NCBI GenBank assembly: GCA_017937865.1
Contig: JAGBCU010000047.1
Span: 1-64,000 of the forward strand
DNA from: Clostridia bacterium
GTDB taxonomy: Bacteria > Bacillota > Clostridia > Oscillospirales > Acutalibacteraceae
DNA length: 64,000 nucleotides
Direction: 5' to 3'
The position numbers and the translations under genes are program-made. Under the pieces are notes generated by a model. It did no database searches and had not been told where the DNA came from. It was given only the letters and a program-made list of their open reading frames with translations. This document shows positions 16,817 through 24,638 of the stretch, piece by piece. Numbering within the stretch: position 1 is the stretch's first letter; the number at the start of each line of letters is the position of its first letter.

Positions 16817-18596
16817 TGTTTTCCTCCGTAGCCTTTTGGCTTTCCCTTGCTTTTTCAGCAGCTTCGCGTTCTTCCTTTTCGATTTTTTCGGCTTCACGAC
16901 CTGCTTTTTCAGCCGCTTTTTCTATTTCTCTTTTAGCTTTACGTTCCTCACGTATTTCCTTTTTAGTGGCTTGAGGTGCGGGAGGCATATCCGTAAGCTT
17001 CATAAAGTCAATTTTTGCCATTCTTGTTTTGGGTAAAGAATCGAGAATAGTAACCGCACTTGGTCTTGAGAATCTCTCAAGCTTGTTATCGCAATATTCT
17101 TTAATGCATTTACACATCTCATCGGGGTTGTCGGTAGGCTGAACGAGAGAAACAAATAGTTTTATAATCGGCTTACCGTCAACGTAACCCTGAACTGCAC
17201 AAGCCTCGTTGATATAATCGAGCTTCAATACCTCTTGCTCAATATCGTTAGGATAAACGTTGTAGCCTGAGATGATTATCATACGCTTCTTTCTGCCGGT
17301 AAAGAAAACGAAGCCGTCTTCATCCATATAGCCAAGGTCACCCGAAAGAACCCATCTTCTACCCTTTTTATCGGTATAAACGCCGCTATCCTCACTATCA
17401 AAGTAACCAGCCATAACAGTTGTACCTGAAATAACGATTTCACCGATTGTATTGGGGGGAAGCTTTTTCTTCTTTTCATCCCAAATTTCAACGGTCATAC
17501 CGTCGAGAGGCTTACCGATAGAGTTTTCTTTGTATGATCCTTTGATATTTGCAGTACAAACAGAGCTTACCTCAGTAAGACCGTACCCCCTATAAAGCTT
17601 ACCCTTTGCATTATACTTTTCAAGGCGAGAGTTAAAAGCATTAAGGAAGGTATCGCTTATAATGTCGCCACCTGCCCATAAGAGACGTAATTTTGAAAGA
17701 TGAGGACCGTCAAAATTTGAGGCTTCATACATCTTTTTGAACATATTAGGTACACCGACAATATAAGTGATATTGTACTTTTTAATAAGTTTATTTGCTT
17801 TCTCAGCGGAGAAATTCATCATCGGTATACAAGTGAAGCCTGCACACATACTAAAATGCATAACAACACCCAAACCAAATGCATGGAATAAGGGTAAAAC
17901 CGCTAATGAGCATTCAGCACCGGGAGCGTGAGGAGCATCGAAAAAGCTTAACTTGTACGCCAACTCATTTAAGTTTTTATTAGTTAAAGATATTGTTTTA
18001 CTCTTACCCGTTGTACCGCCACCGTGAAGATACACAGCTATATCATCACCGTTATTTTCGAGCTTTCCTGCTCGGTGATTAAGATGACAAATTGTATGAT
18101 ACGATGCTGTATTAGATGACGGAGTTTTTGACTTAACCTTAACCTTTTCAAAAAGCTTGAATGCCGGTCTTGTTAAAGGCAAAGCATAATCAGAGGGTGA
18201 GCAAATAATTGTAAGTCTGTTTCTTTTTCTGAACATACTCACATATTTTTCCATAAGAATATCAAAAACAAAAATCGCTTTGGATTTAGCTGTTTTTAAT
18301 ATTTCCTCTAACACATCGGGCGGTGTAAGAGGATGAACGATATTGGCAATAGCACCAATACGGTTAATTGCGTAAAATGCCGCAAAGCTTTGAACGCAGT
18401 TGGGAAGGAAAATTGTAACAACGTCCCCCCTTTTAATACCTCTGCTTTCAAGATAACCTGCGATAGACTCAATATCGTTTATAAACTTTTTCCTGCTTAT
18501 GAGATTACCAAAGCTCTCGGAAACGTCGTACACACCGAAATCTTTAGTGCACTCAAAGAAAAACTCATAACAGCTTCTGTTTTCGGGTTTAATCAT
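16809..18596 (-). CDS. Class I adenylate-forming enzyme (AMP-binding acyl-CoA synthetase-like)
   Basis: About 595 residues. HGGGTTGKSK (near 191-200) is the ATP-phosphate loop, RGYGLTEVSS the A5 motif, LSGDLGYMDEDG the A7 motif, and TRMAKIDFMKL contains the catalytic Lys region of the C-terminal domain. The enzyme should activate a carboxylic acid as an adenylate, probably to a CoA ester. The last 55 residues form an unusual Lys/Glu/Ala-rich, helix-prone tail not needed for catalysis. Start ATG 18596 is likely; TTG 18617 is the alternative. It sits between an MFS transporter gene and an overlapping membrane-protein gene. Substrate unknown. Confidence 0.85.
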   Translation of the reverse strand: MIKPENRSCYEFFFECTKDFGVYDVSESFGNLISRKKFINDIESIAGYLESRGIKRGDVVTIFLPNCVQSFAAFYAINRIGAIANIVHPLTPPDVLEEILKTAKSKAIFVFDILMEKYVSMFRKRNRLTIICSPSDYALPLTRPAFKLFEKVKVKSKTPSSNTASYHTICHLNHRAGKLENNGDDIAVYLHGGGTTGKSKTISLTNKNLNELAYKLSFFDAPHAPGAECSLAVLPLFHAFGLGVVMHFSMCAGFTCIPMMNFSAEKANKLIKKYNITYIVGVPNMFKKMYEASNFDGPHLSKLRLLWAGGDIISDTFLNAFNSRLEKYNAKGKLYRGYGLTEVSSVCTANIKGSYKENSIGKPLDGMTVEIWDEKKKKLPPNTIGEIVISGTTVMAGYFDSEDSGVYTDKKGRRWVLSGDLGYMDEDGFVFFTGRKKRMIIISGYNVYPNDIEQEVLKLDYINEACAVQGYVDGKPIIKLFVSLVQPTDNPDEMCKCIKEYCDNKLERFSRPSAVTILDSLPKTRMAKIDFMKLTDMPPAPQATKKEIREERKAKREIEKAAEKAGREAEKIEKEEREAAEKARESQKATEENNE

Positions 18597-18637
18597 ATCA
18601 GAAATAAATCCTTTCAAAACATATTAACTATACTATT

Positions 18638-19864
18638 TTATAGTTTTATACCGTTATTGTCAAGTTTGACAGCTTTTGTTTTCAGTTTCTTCATAACTTG
18701 TAAAGAAATAATCAACAACAACGGGAATACAACTGCCGCAAACACGCCTTTTTTCAAATCATCATTTAAAATACCCGTTGCAACGCCTACAACGGTAGGC
18801 CCGAAGGAGCAACCGAAATCCCCTGCTAATGCTAAAATTGCAAACATTGCAGTACCGCCTCGGGCAAAGCTTTCGGATGCAAGTGAAAATGCACCGGGCC
18901 ACATAACACCAACAGAAAAACCGCAGATTGCACAACCGATAAGTGAAAAAACAGGGTTACCGGAAAAGGCAGCTAAAGCATAAGCAACTACGCACAAAAT
19001 TGCACAAGAGGTCATATATTTATTTAAATCAGTTTTCTCACTGATTTTAGAATATAAAATTCTTGAAGAGCCCATAGTTATTGCGAAAAGACTTGGTCCG
19101 GCCAAATCACCTACAGTTTTAGAAACCTTGAGGCCCTCTTCAGCAAAAGCTGATGCCCATTGACTCATACCTTGCTCAGATGCACCCGCACAAACCATTA
19201 TTACTATAAACAGTAAAAACTGTTTCGATGAGAATAGCTGTTTTAATGTCATTTCCTGTCCCGCTTCAGTTAAGGTTGCAATCGGAACTTGACTGAAATA
19301 GAATGCATTCAAGAAAGGTATTATTGCCCAAATCACAGTTAAAATACGCCAATTATCGATACCGAAAATGAAGAAAAACAACGTTGAAACAAGCACAACG
19401 AAAAGATGACCCCAACAATAAAATGAATGTAAAAGGCTCATTGCGGCTTTTTTGGCTTTAATAGGACAAGCTTCAACTATGGGGCTAACAAGCACTTCTA
19501 TAAGTCCACCACCTGTTGCATATAAAAGAATGGCAACAATAAGCCCTGAATATGCATTGGGGAAAATGTCAGGAAATATACCTAAACCTATTATTCCTAA
19601 AGAAGAGAAAATCTGAGCTGCAACTATACATTTTCGGTAACCGATTTTATCTACAGCTTTAGCCGCAACGATATCTATAAACAGCTGAAATAAAAAGTTA
19701 ATTGTTACAAGAGAAGTTATTTTTTGAAGAGATATACCAAACTCATCACGGAAGGTCAAAAATAACAGTGGCGCAAAGTTGTTAACTATAGCTTGTACAA
19801 CGTAACCGAAATAGCAAGCAAACACCGTATGATTATAATTGTTTTTTACATTTAATCTACCCAT
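18638..19864 (-). CDS. MFS transporter
   Basis: A 408-residue protein with about 12 hydrophobic helices and the A-type loop DKIGYRKCIV after helix 2, typical of major facilitators. The sequence (ACYFGYVVQAIVNNFAPLL, LLYATGGGLIEVLVSPIVEA) resembles the FucP/FHS-like group of Clostridia without a certain substrate. GGTGA precedes ATG 19864. It is the first gene of an apparent transcript with the AMP-binding enzyme and the membrane-anchored protein, so it may import that enzyme's substrate. Confidence 0.8.
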   Translation of the reverse strand: MGRLNVKNNYNHTVFACYFGYVVQAIVNNFAPLLFLTFRDEFGISLQKITSLVTINFLFQLFIDIVAAKAVDKIGYRKCIVAAQIFSSLGIIGLGIFPDIFPNAYSGLIVAILLYATGGGLIEVLVSPIVEACPIKAKKAAMSLLHSFYCWGHLFVVLVSTLFFFIFGIDNWRILTVIWAIIPFLNAFYFSQVPIATLTEAGQEMTLKQLFSSKQFLLFIVIMVCAGASEQGMSQWASAFAEEGLKVSKTVGDLAGPSLFAITMGSSRILYSKISEKTDLNKYMTSCAILCVVAYALAAFSGNPVFSLIGCAICGFSVGVMWPGAFSLASESFARGGTAMFAILALAGDFGCSFGPTVVGVATGILNDDLKKGVFAAVVFPLLLIISLQVMKKLKTKAVKLDNNGIKL

Positions 19865-20236
19865 AAAGAATCACCACACAGCTTATTGAAAGCCTCACAA
19901 ATTCATTGCTTTAGCATATCATACTAGAGGTCGGTTTTCAAGGAAAAAAGTGTACATATTTACTACAATTACCAACGAAAATTGATGAATATTCAAAAAA
20001 AGTGAATGAAAATTCACCAATTTGCAGAAAAAACTGCAGTTTTTTGTAGAAAACTGACTACTTTTTGCAATAAAATTTAAAATAAAAATACTTGTTTTTT
20101 ATTTAATGTTACAATATTTTTTCGCTGTAAAATATTTTATTGCAATTTACTTTTTTAGGGTTTAAAATGTTTGACATAAAAATAGTAATAGATAATTTTA
20201 CTGCTATTCTTACATATTTTTTAAGGAGTGTTTACA
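19865..20236 (+). promoter_or_regulatory. AT-rich intergenic region with gdhA promoter
   Basis: This 372-bp gap between divergent genes is very AT-rich. TTGACA at 20171-20176, a 16-nt spacer and TAATTT at 20193-20198 form a plausible promoter for gdhA. The rest holds A/T tracts and short GAAAA-type repeats (around 19975-20050) in which I recognise nothing specific. Confidence 0.55.
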
Positions 20237-21580
20237 ATGAGTTACATACAAAACACAATCGATGCAGTTGCAAAGAAACACGCTAACGAGCCTGAGTTTG
20301 TTCAGACTGTTACCGAGGTTTTAAATTCACTTACTCCTGTTATCGAGCAGCATCCCGAATACGAAAAAGCAGCTTTATTAGAAAGAATCGTAGAGCCCGA
20401 ACGACAGATCACTTTCCGTGTTACATGGGTTGATGATAACGGTAAGGTAAACGTTAATACAGGTTACAGAGTTCAGTTCAACGGAGCTATAGGTCCTTAC
20501 AAGGGCGGTCTTCGTTTCCACCCCTCTGTTTACATCGGTATTATGAAATTCCTTGCTTTCGAACAAACCTTCAAAAACAGTCTTACAGGTCTCCCCATCG
20601 GTGGCGGTAAGGGTGGCTCTGACTTCGATCCCAGAGGTAAGAGTGATTCTGAAATTCTCAGATTCTGTCAGGCATTTATGACAGAGCTTTACAGACATAT
20701 CGGTCCCGACGTTGACGTTCCTGCAGGTGATATCGGCGTTGGCGGAAGAGAAATCGGTTACCTTTACGGTCAGTACAGAAGAATTCGCGGCGCTTTCGAA
20801 AACGGTGTTCTTACAGGTAAAGGCCTTTCTTACGGCGGCTCTCTTATCAGACCTGAAGCAACAGGCTTCGGTGCTACTTATTATACAGTTGAAATGTTAA
20901 AGCACTTCGGCGAAGATATTAAAGGTAAAACATTTGCTATTTCAGGCTTCGGTAACGTTGCTTGGGGTGCAGTTAAGAAAATTACAGAGCTTGGCGGTAA
21001 AGTTCTTACTATTTCAGGTCCTGACGGTTACGTTTACGACAAAGACGGTATCAGCACAGATGAAAAAATTGACTTTATGCTTGAAATGCGTGCATCAGGT
21101 CGTGACAAGGTTCAGGATTATGCTGATAAATTCGGTGCAGAGTTCTATGCAGGTCAGAAGCCTTGGGGTGTTAAGGTTGACGTTGCAATGCCTTGCGCTA
21201 CACAGAACGAAATTGGTATGGAAGAAGCAAAAAAGCTTGTTGAAAACAACGTAAGCTACTATGTTGAGGTTGCTAACATGCCTACAACCAACGATGCTCT
21301 TGAATATCTTAAAGAAAACTGCAAGGCTGTTGCTCCCTCAAAAGCAGTTAATGCCGGTGGTGTTGCTGTTTCAGCTCTTGAGATGAGCCAGAACTCAATG
21401 AGATACTCATGGACCGCTGAAGAGGTTGACGCAAAGCTTAAAATGATTATGAAAAACATTCATGACAACTCTGCAGCAGCTGCTGAAAAATACGGCTACG
21501 GTTACGACCTTGTTGCAGGTGCAAATATCGCAGGCTTCATCAAAGTTGCTGATGCTATGATGGCTCAGGGTATTATCTGA
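20237..21580 (+). CDS. gdhA: NADP-specific glutamate dehydrogenase
   Basis: A 447-residue protein of the hexameric, about 450-residue class. It shows the substrate-binding GPYKGGLRFHP with the conserved Lys, the catalytic GGGKGGSDFDP, and PAGDIGVGGREIG; the nucleotide-binding loop is SGFGNVAWGA. It catalyses 2-oxoglutarate + NH4+ + NADPH to glutamate. AAGGAG precedes ATG 20237; an in-frame ATG at 20228 is inside the ribosome site. Monocistronic, with its own promoter and terminator. Confidence 0.97.
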   Translation: MSYIQNTIDAVAKKHANEPEFVQTVTEVLNSLTPVIEQHPEYEKAALLERIVEPERQITFRVTWVDDNGKVNVNTGYRVQFNGAIGPYKGGLRFHPSVYIGIMKFLAFEQTFKNSLTGLPIGGGKGGSDFDPRGKSDSEILRFCQAFMTELYRHIGPDVDVPAGDIGVGGREIGYLYGQYRRIRGAFENGVLTGKGLSYGGSLIRPEATGFGATYYTVEMLKHFGEDIKGKTFAISGFGNVAWGAVKKITELGGKVLTISGPDGYVYDKDGISTDEKIDFMLEMRASGRDKVQDYADKFGAEFYAGQKPWGVKVDVAMPCATQNEIGMEEAKKLVENNVSYYVEVANMPTTNDALEYLKENCKAVAPSKAVNAGGVAVSALEMSQNSMRYSWTAEEVDAKLKMIMKNIHDNSAAAAEKYGYGYDLVAGANIAGFIKVADAMMAQGII

Positions 21581-21598
21581 TTATTTAATTAATTATAC

Positions 21599-21637
21599 AA
21601 AGGACAACAAAAACATTGGTTTTTGTTGTCCTTTTTT
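21599..21637 (+). terminator. gdhA terminator
   Basis: Stem AGGACAACAAAAA with TTTTTGTTGTCCT around a 6-nt loop, followed by T6. Confidence 0.9.
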
Positions 21638-21819
21638 CTTTTTTATTTGTGCAACTGCACTTAAAACAATGTTATTTTTTTGTTAAATGAAACTAATTTT
21701 CTAAAAAAGTAAAATTTTCCTCCAAATTTATTTACTACTTAATATTTTTATGATACAATAGTTACGGAAAAGTTTCGTTTCCCTCTCCTTACTTTCACAT
21801 TAAGAAAGGCGGTATTTTA

Positions 21820-22266
21820 ATGTTAAGGTTTTTCAAAACAAAAAAGGGTTTTACATTAGTAGAGTTGCTAGTTGTTGTTCTTATAATTGGAATTACTGTT
21901 TCCATTGCAATACCATCTTATAGAGCTTTTGCAAAAAATGGCCGTATAAGAGTTTGCAGTGCTAACCAGAGAACAATTATTTCTATCGTAAGAAACTGGT
22001 GTATTGATAATAAATACAATGATAATTTTGATTTCGCAATTGCTTCTGATGGCACAAAAGGAACGATTGTCGGTCATAGTTCAACACTTTCAAAAGATCA
22101 AATAATTCTTTTAGAATCTGATGTTTTTGATAATGATATACTTTTTTGCCCGGGTAACGGAACAATAATTATAAAGCTACAAAAATCAGATGGCACGACC
22201 CCCAAAATCAAGGTTAGTTGCACCGGTGGCGATGACGGCGATTGCCATATTATGAAAAATAAGTAA
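21820..22266 (+). CDS. Orphan type IV prepilin/pseudopilin-like protein
   Basis: A 148-residue protein with a classical type III signal: basic leader FKTKKG, cleavage expected before FTLVELLVVVLIIG with the Glu at +5, then a 20-residue hydrophobic helix. The mature domain contains four Cys (near 46, 60, 107 and 130) that could form disulfides. AAGAAAGGCGG precedes ATG 21820. No pilus assembly ATPase, platform protein or prepilin peptidase is nearby, so it must use machinery encoded elsewhere. It may be a minor pilin, a competence pseudopilin or a surface adhesin. Confidence 0.8.
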   Translation: MLRFFKTKKGFTLVELLVVVLIIGITVSIAIPSYRAFAKNGRIRVCSANQRTIISIVRNWCIDNKYNDNFDFAIASDGTKGTIVGHSSTLSKDQIILLESDVFDNDILFCPGNGTIIIKLQKSDGTTPKIKVSCTGGDDGDCHIMKNK

Positions 22267-22290
22267 TTGTAGTGACAACAAGTAAAAATT

Positions 22291-22334
22291 AAGAGTAGGC
22301 TCGAAAGAAGACACTCCGTAAGGAAGTTGTCTCC
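22291..22334 (-). repeat. Structured dispersed repeat (left copy)
   Basis: On the minus strand GGAGACA...TGTCTTC arms enclose CTTCCTTACGGAG, followed by CCTACTCTT. The loop and the CCTACTCTT tail recur in opposite orientation at 24034-24075 with a different but still pairing stem. Confidence 0.65.
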
Positions 22335-22356
22335 TTTTGGCTTTGTAATTAATCAT

Positions 22357-22400
22357 AATGGCGGCAGAGAGTTTTTAACCTTCCTGCCGCCGTCATTTTA
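22357..22400. terminator. Hairpin terminator
   Basis: AATGGCGGCAG (22357-22367) pairs with CTGCCGCCGTCATT (22384-22397), followed by TTT. It can end the prepilin transcript and, on the other strand, the small acidic gene. Confidence 0.7.
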
Positions 22401-22577
22401 GTCGTCATCTTCCTCATTAGACCAACCGGATATGATATGCAATTCGCCTGAATCCATATCCATTGCCATATTATCTCCCATCCTTATCAATAAATCCCCA
22501 TCAGAATCTATTGCCATATTGTCAGATATAGAATAAGCAAAATCGCCGTCCTCATAATCAAAAAAATGTTTACCCAT
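22398..22577 (-). CDS. Small acidic protein, 59 residues
   Basis: ATG 22575-22577 to TAA 22398-22400. GGAGG is well placed upstream. The sequence begins MGKHFFDYEDGDFAYSISDN, repeats a SDNMAIDSDGDL / GDNMAMDMDSGEL pattern and ends in EEDDD; it is strongly acidic with two near-repeats of about 20 residues. It starts 13 bp after the HTH gene and is surely in the same transcript. It may be an anti-regulator or DNA-mimic-like partner of the HTH protein; that is inference. I believe similar proteins occur in other gut Clostridia. Confidence 0.72.
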   Translation of the reverse strand: MGKHFFDYEDGDFAYSISDNMAIDSDGDLLIRMGDNMAMDMDSGELHIISGWSNEEDDD

Positions 22578-22590
22578 AATTTTCCTCCTA

Positions 22591-23676
22591 TTAGTATTTA
22601 TTGAAATGGGGTAATTGAGAAATTAGTGCTTTTATTTCAGTGTCACCTGTTTCTACATCAGCAAAAATAATCAATTCATAAAAATCTTCATCCTTAAAAC
22701 TTTTCAAAGCACCAAGCTTATTACAAATATAACAACTACTAAAATCTATATTGGCGGCTTTCTTTTGGTTATAGTCGATACCAAATTTTAATATTGCTAT
22801 TGCTTGCTGTTTATATTTATCTAAATGTTTTAAAGCATAGCTCAAACAGTTGTTTATTATTGGATTGATTGAGTGATATGTGATTGACTCGATCTGTTTT
22901 TTTCGTTTAGCACTATTGCTTAATTTAAATACATAAGGTTTTTCTTCAAATATTGAATTGAATATATCATTATTATCTAATATTAATTCTAAGAAATCAT
23001 TATCGGCAAAAATACAACTACCAACATCATAGTATCCACAAGTAAAAAACATATTATAGGAATCATAAATGCTATTAAATAATTCAACGTCCTTCATACT
23101 TGCTACAAGACGTGCAAATTCTATACTATTTTGAAAATTAATCCAAGTTATCCCCGTATCCTCTCTGAATTCAAACTGATTAAAATACCATTTCAATTTT
23201 ATTCCATACTCTTCATAAAGATATCTCACACCATTAACCGAATGATATTCAACTACATAATCAAGAAAGGTCTTGCCAAATTCATCTGTTTGAGTAATGA
23301 TAGATTTTCCGTCAGTTGCCAGCAATAAATTAAATTCATTTTTATATAATTGTGGATCATCTAAATATGCATAATATCTAAATCCTTTGTTAAATGGTAC
23401 ATTTTCTTTTTCTATAGGCAATTTATACGCATCTTCATCCATCAGTCGTGCTAATGAAACGCCGAATATTTTTTCTAAAGGAATAATAAATTCATATTTA
23501 AGCGGTCTTTCACCTTTTAACATTTTTGAAAAGTTAGATTTTTCTTTATTTGCAAATTTGTATGCTTCTTGACCTTTGACACCTAATTCGTGTGCAATAT
23601 TCACCAACAAATGACTATACTTTTTTATCCCTTTTAAATTCATATAATGGTCGATGTTTTTCTTCAAATTATTCAC
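22591..23676 (-). CDS. Helix-turn-helix protein of unknown function
   Basis: A 361-residue protein starting at GTG 23676 with AAGGAGG upstream. Residues about 1-75 look like an XRE/lambda-repressor-type helix-turn-helix (KSNFSKMLKGERPLKYEFIIPLEKIFGVSLARLM). The remaining 285 residues are Phe/Tyr/Asn-rich and look ankyrin- or TPR-like in their helical periodicity, but no family is recognised. It forms a two-gene unit with the 59-residue acidic protein, flanked by inverted copies of a structured repeat. Codon use is more AT-rich than in the neighbouring metabolic genes, consistent with transfer. Confidence 0.65.
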   Translation of the reverse strand: MNNLKKNIDHYMNLKGIKKYSHLLVNIAHELGVKGQEAYKFANKEKSNFSKMLKGERPLKYEFIIPLEKIFGVSLARLMDEDAYKLPIEKENVPFNKGFRYYAYLDDPQLYKNEFNLLLATDGKSIITQTDEFGKTFLDYVVEYHSVNGVRYLYEEYGIKLKWYFNQFEFREDTGITWINFQNSIEFARLVASMKDVELFNSIYDSYNMFFTCGYYDVGSCIFADNDFLELILDNNDIFNSIFEEKPYVFKLSNSAKRKKQIESITYHSINPIINNCLSYALKHLDKYKQQAIAILKFGIDYNQKKAANIDFSSCYICNKLGALKSFKDEDFYELIIFADVETGDTEIKALISQLPHFNKY

Positions 23677-24033
23677 GGCTTGTGCCTCCTTTTTTACATT
23701 ATAACACATCTCGTTCTAAAACGGTAGTCATATCAGACAACTTTTGTTGTCTTTTTTGATATTATCCAAAAATCAAGATAAAAATTTACGGTCAGATTTG
23801 ACAACTAAACAAATCACCTACTACGCAACCATAAAGTTTAAGTAGATCGTAAAACGCGCCTTTTTAATAGAAACTGTGCCCACGAAATTCCCACTGACAT
23901 CTTTTCTCAGAGCATCCGAGAAAGTGTCATAGTGGGTTACACACTTTGAAAAGGTGTGTAACAGAAAACGGCATAGCCAATGGCTACACCGCTTAACGAA
24001 ATCAATTATTCAGTTTAGATACAAGAGCCACCT
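23677..24033. other. Intergenic region with three hairpins
   Basis: No gene is seen. Three clear hairpins follow one another: CCCACTGACA...TGTCATAGTGGG with an inner CTTTTCTC/GAGAAAG stem (about 23890-23937), GTTACACAC...GTGTGTAAC (about 23936-23961), and GGCATAGCCAATGGCTA (about 23971-23987). They read like a structured RNA or repeat cluster upstream of the HTH gene. Confidence 0.5.
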
Positions 24034-24075
24034 TGGGGCACCTTCCTTACGGAGGGTGCCCCAAAACCTACTCTT
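24034..24075 (+). repeat. Structured dispersed repeat (right copy)
   Basis: GGGGCAC and GGTGCCCC arms enclose CTTCCTTACGGAG, followed by CCTACTCTT. It is an inverted counterpart of 22291-22334. A related palindrome containing ACCTTCCTT is at 52433-52475. Confidence 0.7.
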
Positions 24076-24116
24076 TTTTGTTAGTTATACGTTTTTGAAG
24101 TTCCGGTTAGAGAATT

Positions 24117-24200
24117 TTGATGAAATTGAGGAATTTGTGAACCGAAGCTGTACAACGGTACTGCGAGGTGAACAAAGCCTCAATTTCGCAAAATTATCAA
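24117..24200. repeat. Structured 3'-UTR repeat, copy 1
   Basis: An 84-bp imperfect hairpin: arms TTGATGAAATTGAGG and CCTCAATTTCGCAAAATTATCAA enclose a conserved core at 24139-24175 (GAACCGAAGCTGTACAA, then GGTACTGCGAGGTGA) containing a GTAC/GTAC mini-stem. A second copy lies at 41761-41837. Both abut the stop codon of a minus-strand gene. Confidence 0.75.
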
Positions 24201-24637
24201 CCAATTTCCACTGTACCGTCTTCGTAAACTTTAATCTTATCCCCTGTTTTAACTGTGTTGAGGAATTCTTCACCGAGGCAGTCGATTGTGGGCATAGGAG
24301 TATCTGTCCAAACTGAGCCGAGGATTGCACCTGCAGCTGCAAGAGAGTCGATATGCTCTGAGAAAAGCATACAAGCAGGACTTCTTTCCATAACCTTTGC
24401 ACAGTAAAGAACCATACCACCTGTTGTTGAGCCGATTGTCTGAGGAAGGCAAAGAGCTGTACCAACCATGGGTTTTTCATAGATATCGGTGTTATTCTGA
24501 TCACCGCATTTTGCTTCCTTATCACCAAACTGAAGAGCATTCTGGAAGGATGCTAATGTGTTGAATCCGCCGTGTGAAACAAGAGCTGTAGCTTCAACTG
24601 TACCCGGTACTACGGGACGACCTTTAAAAGTTTTCAT
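24197..24637 (-). CDS. Aconitase X swivel-domain subunit (DUF126)
   Basis: A 146-residue protein. FKGRPVVPGTVEATALVS at the N-terminus and GSTTGGMVLYCAKVMERSPA with the conserved phosphate-loop-like Ser/Thr/Gly stretch are hallmarks of the DUF126 swivel domain. It forms the active enzyme with the large subunit encoded immediately upstream (1-bp gap). Characterised bacterial AcnX enzymes dehydrate cis-3-hydroxy-L-proline; archaeal ones act on mevalonate 5-phosphate. GGGGG precedes ATG 24637. Confidence 0.9.
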   Translation of the reverse strand: MKTFKGRPVVPGTVEATALVSHGGFNTLASFQNALQFGDKEAKCGDQNNTDIYEKPMVGTALCLPQTIGSTTGGMVLYCAKVMERSPACMLFSEHIDSLAAAGAILGSVWTDTPMPTIDCLGEEFLNTVKTGDKIKVYEDGTVEIG

Positions 24638-24638
24638 C

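Noticed and set aside
24085..24540. Overlapping minus-strand frame of 151 codons at aconitase X
   Set aside because: It is a shadow of the small-subunit gene in another frame; the protein is low-complexity with no ribosome site.
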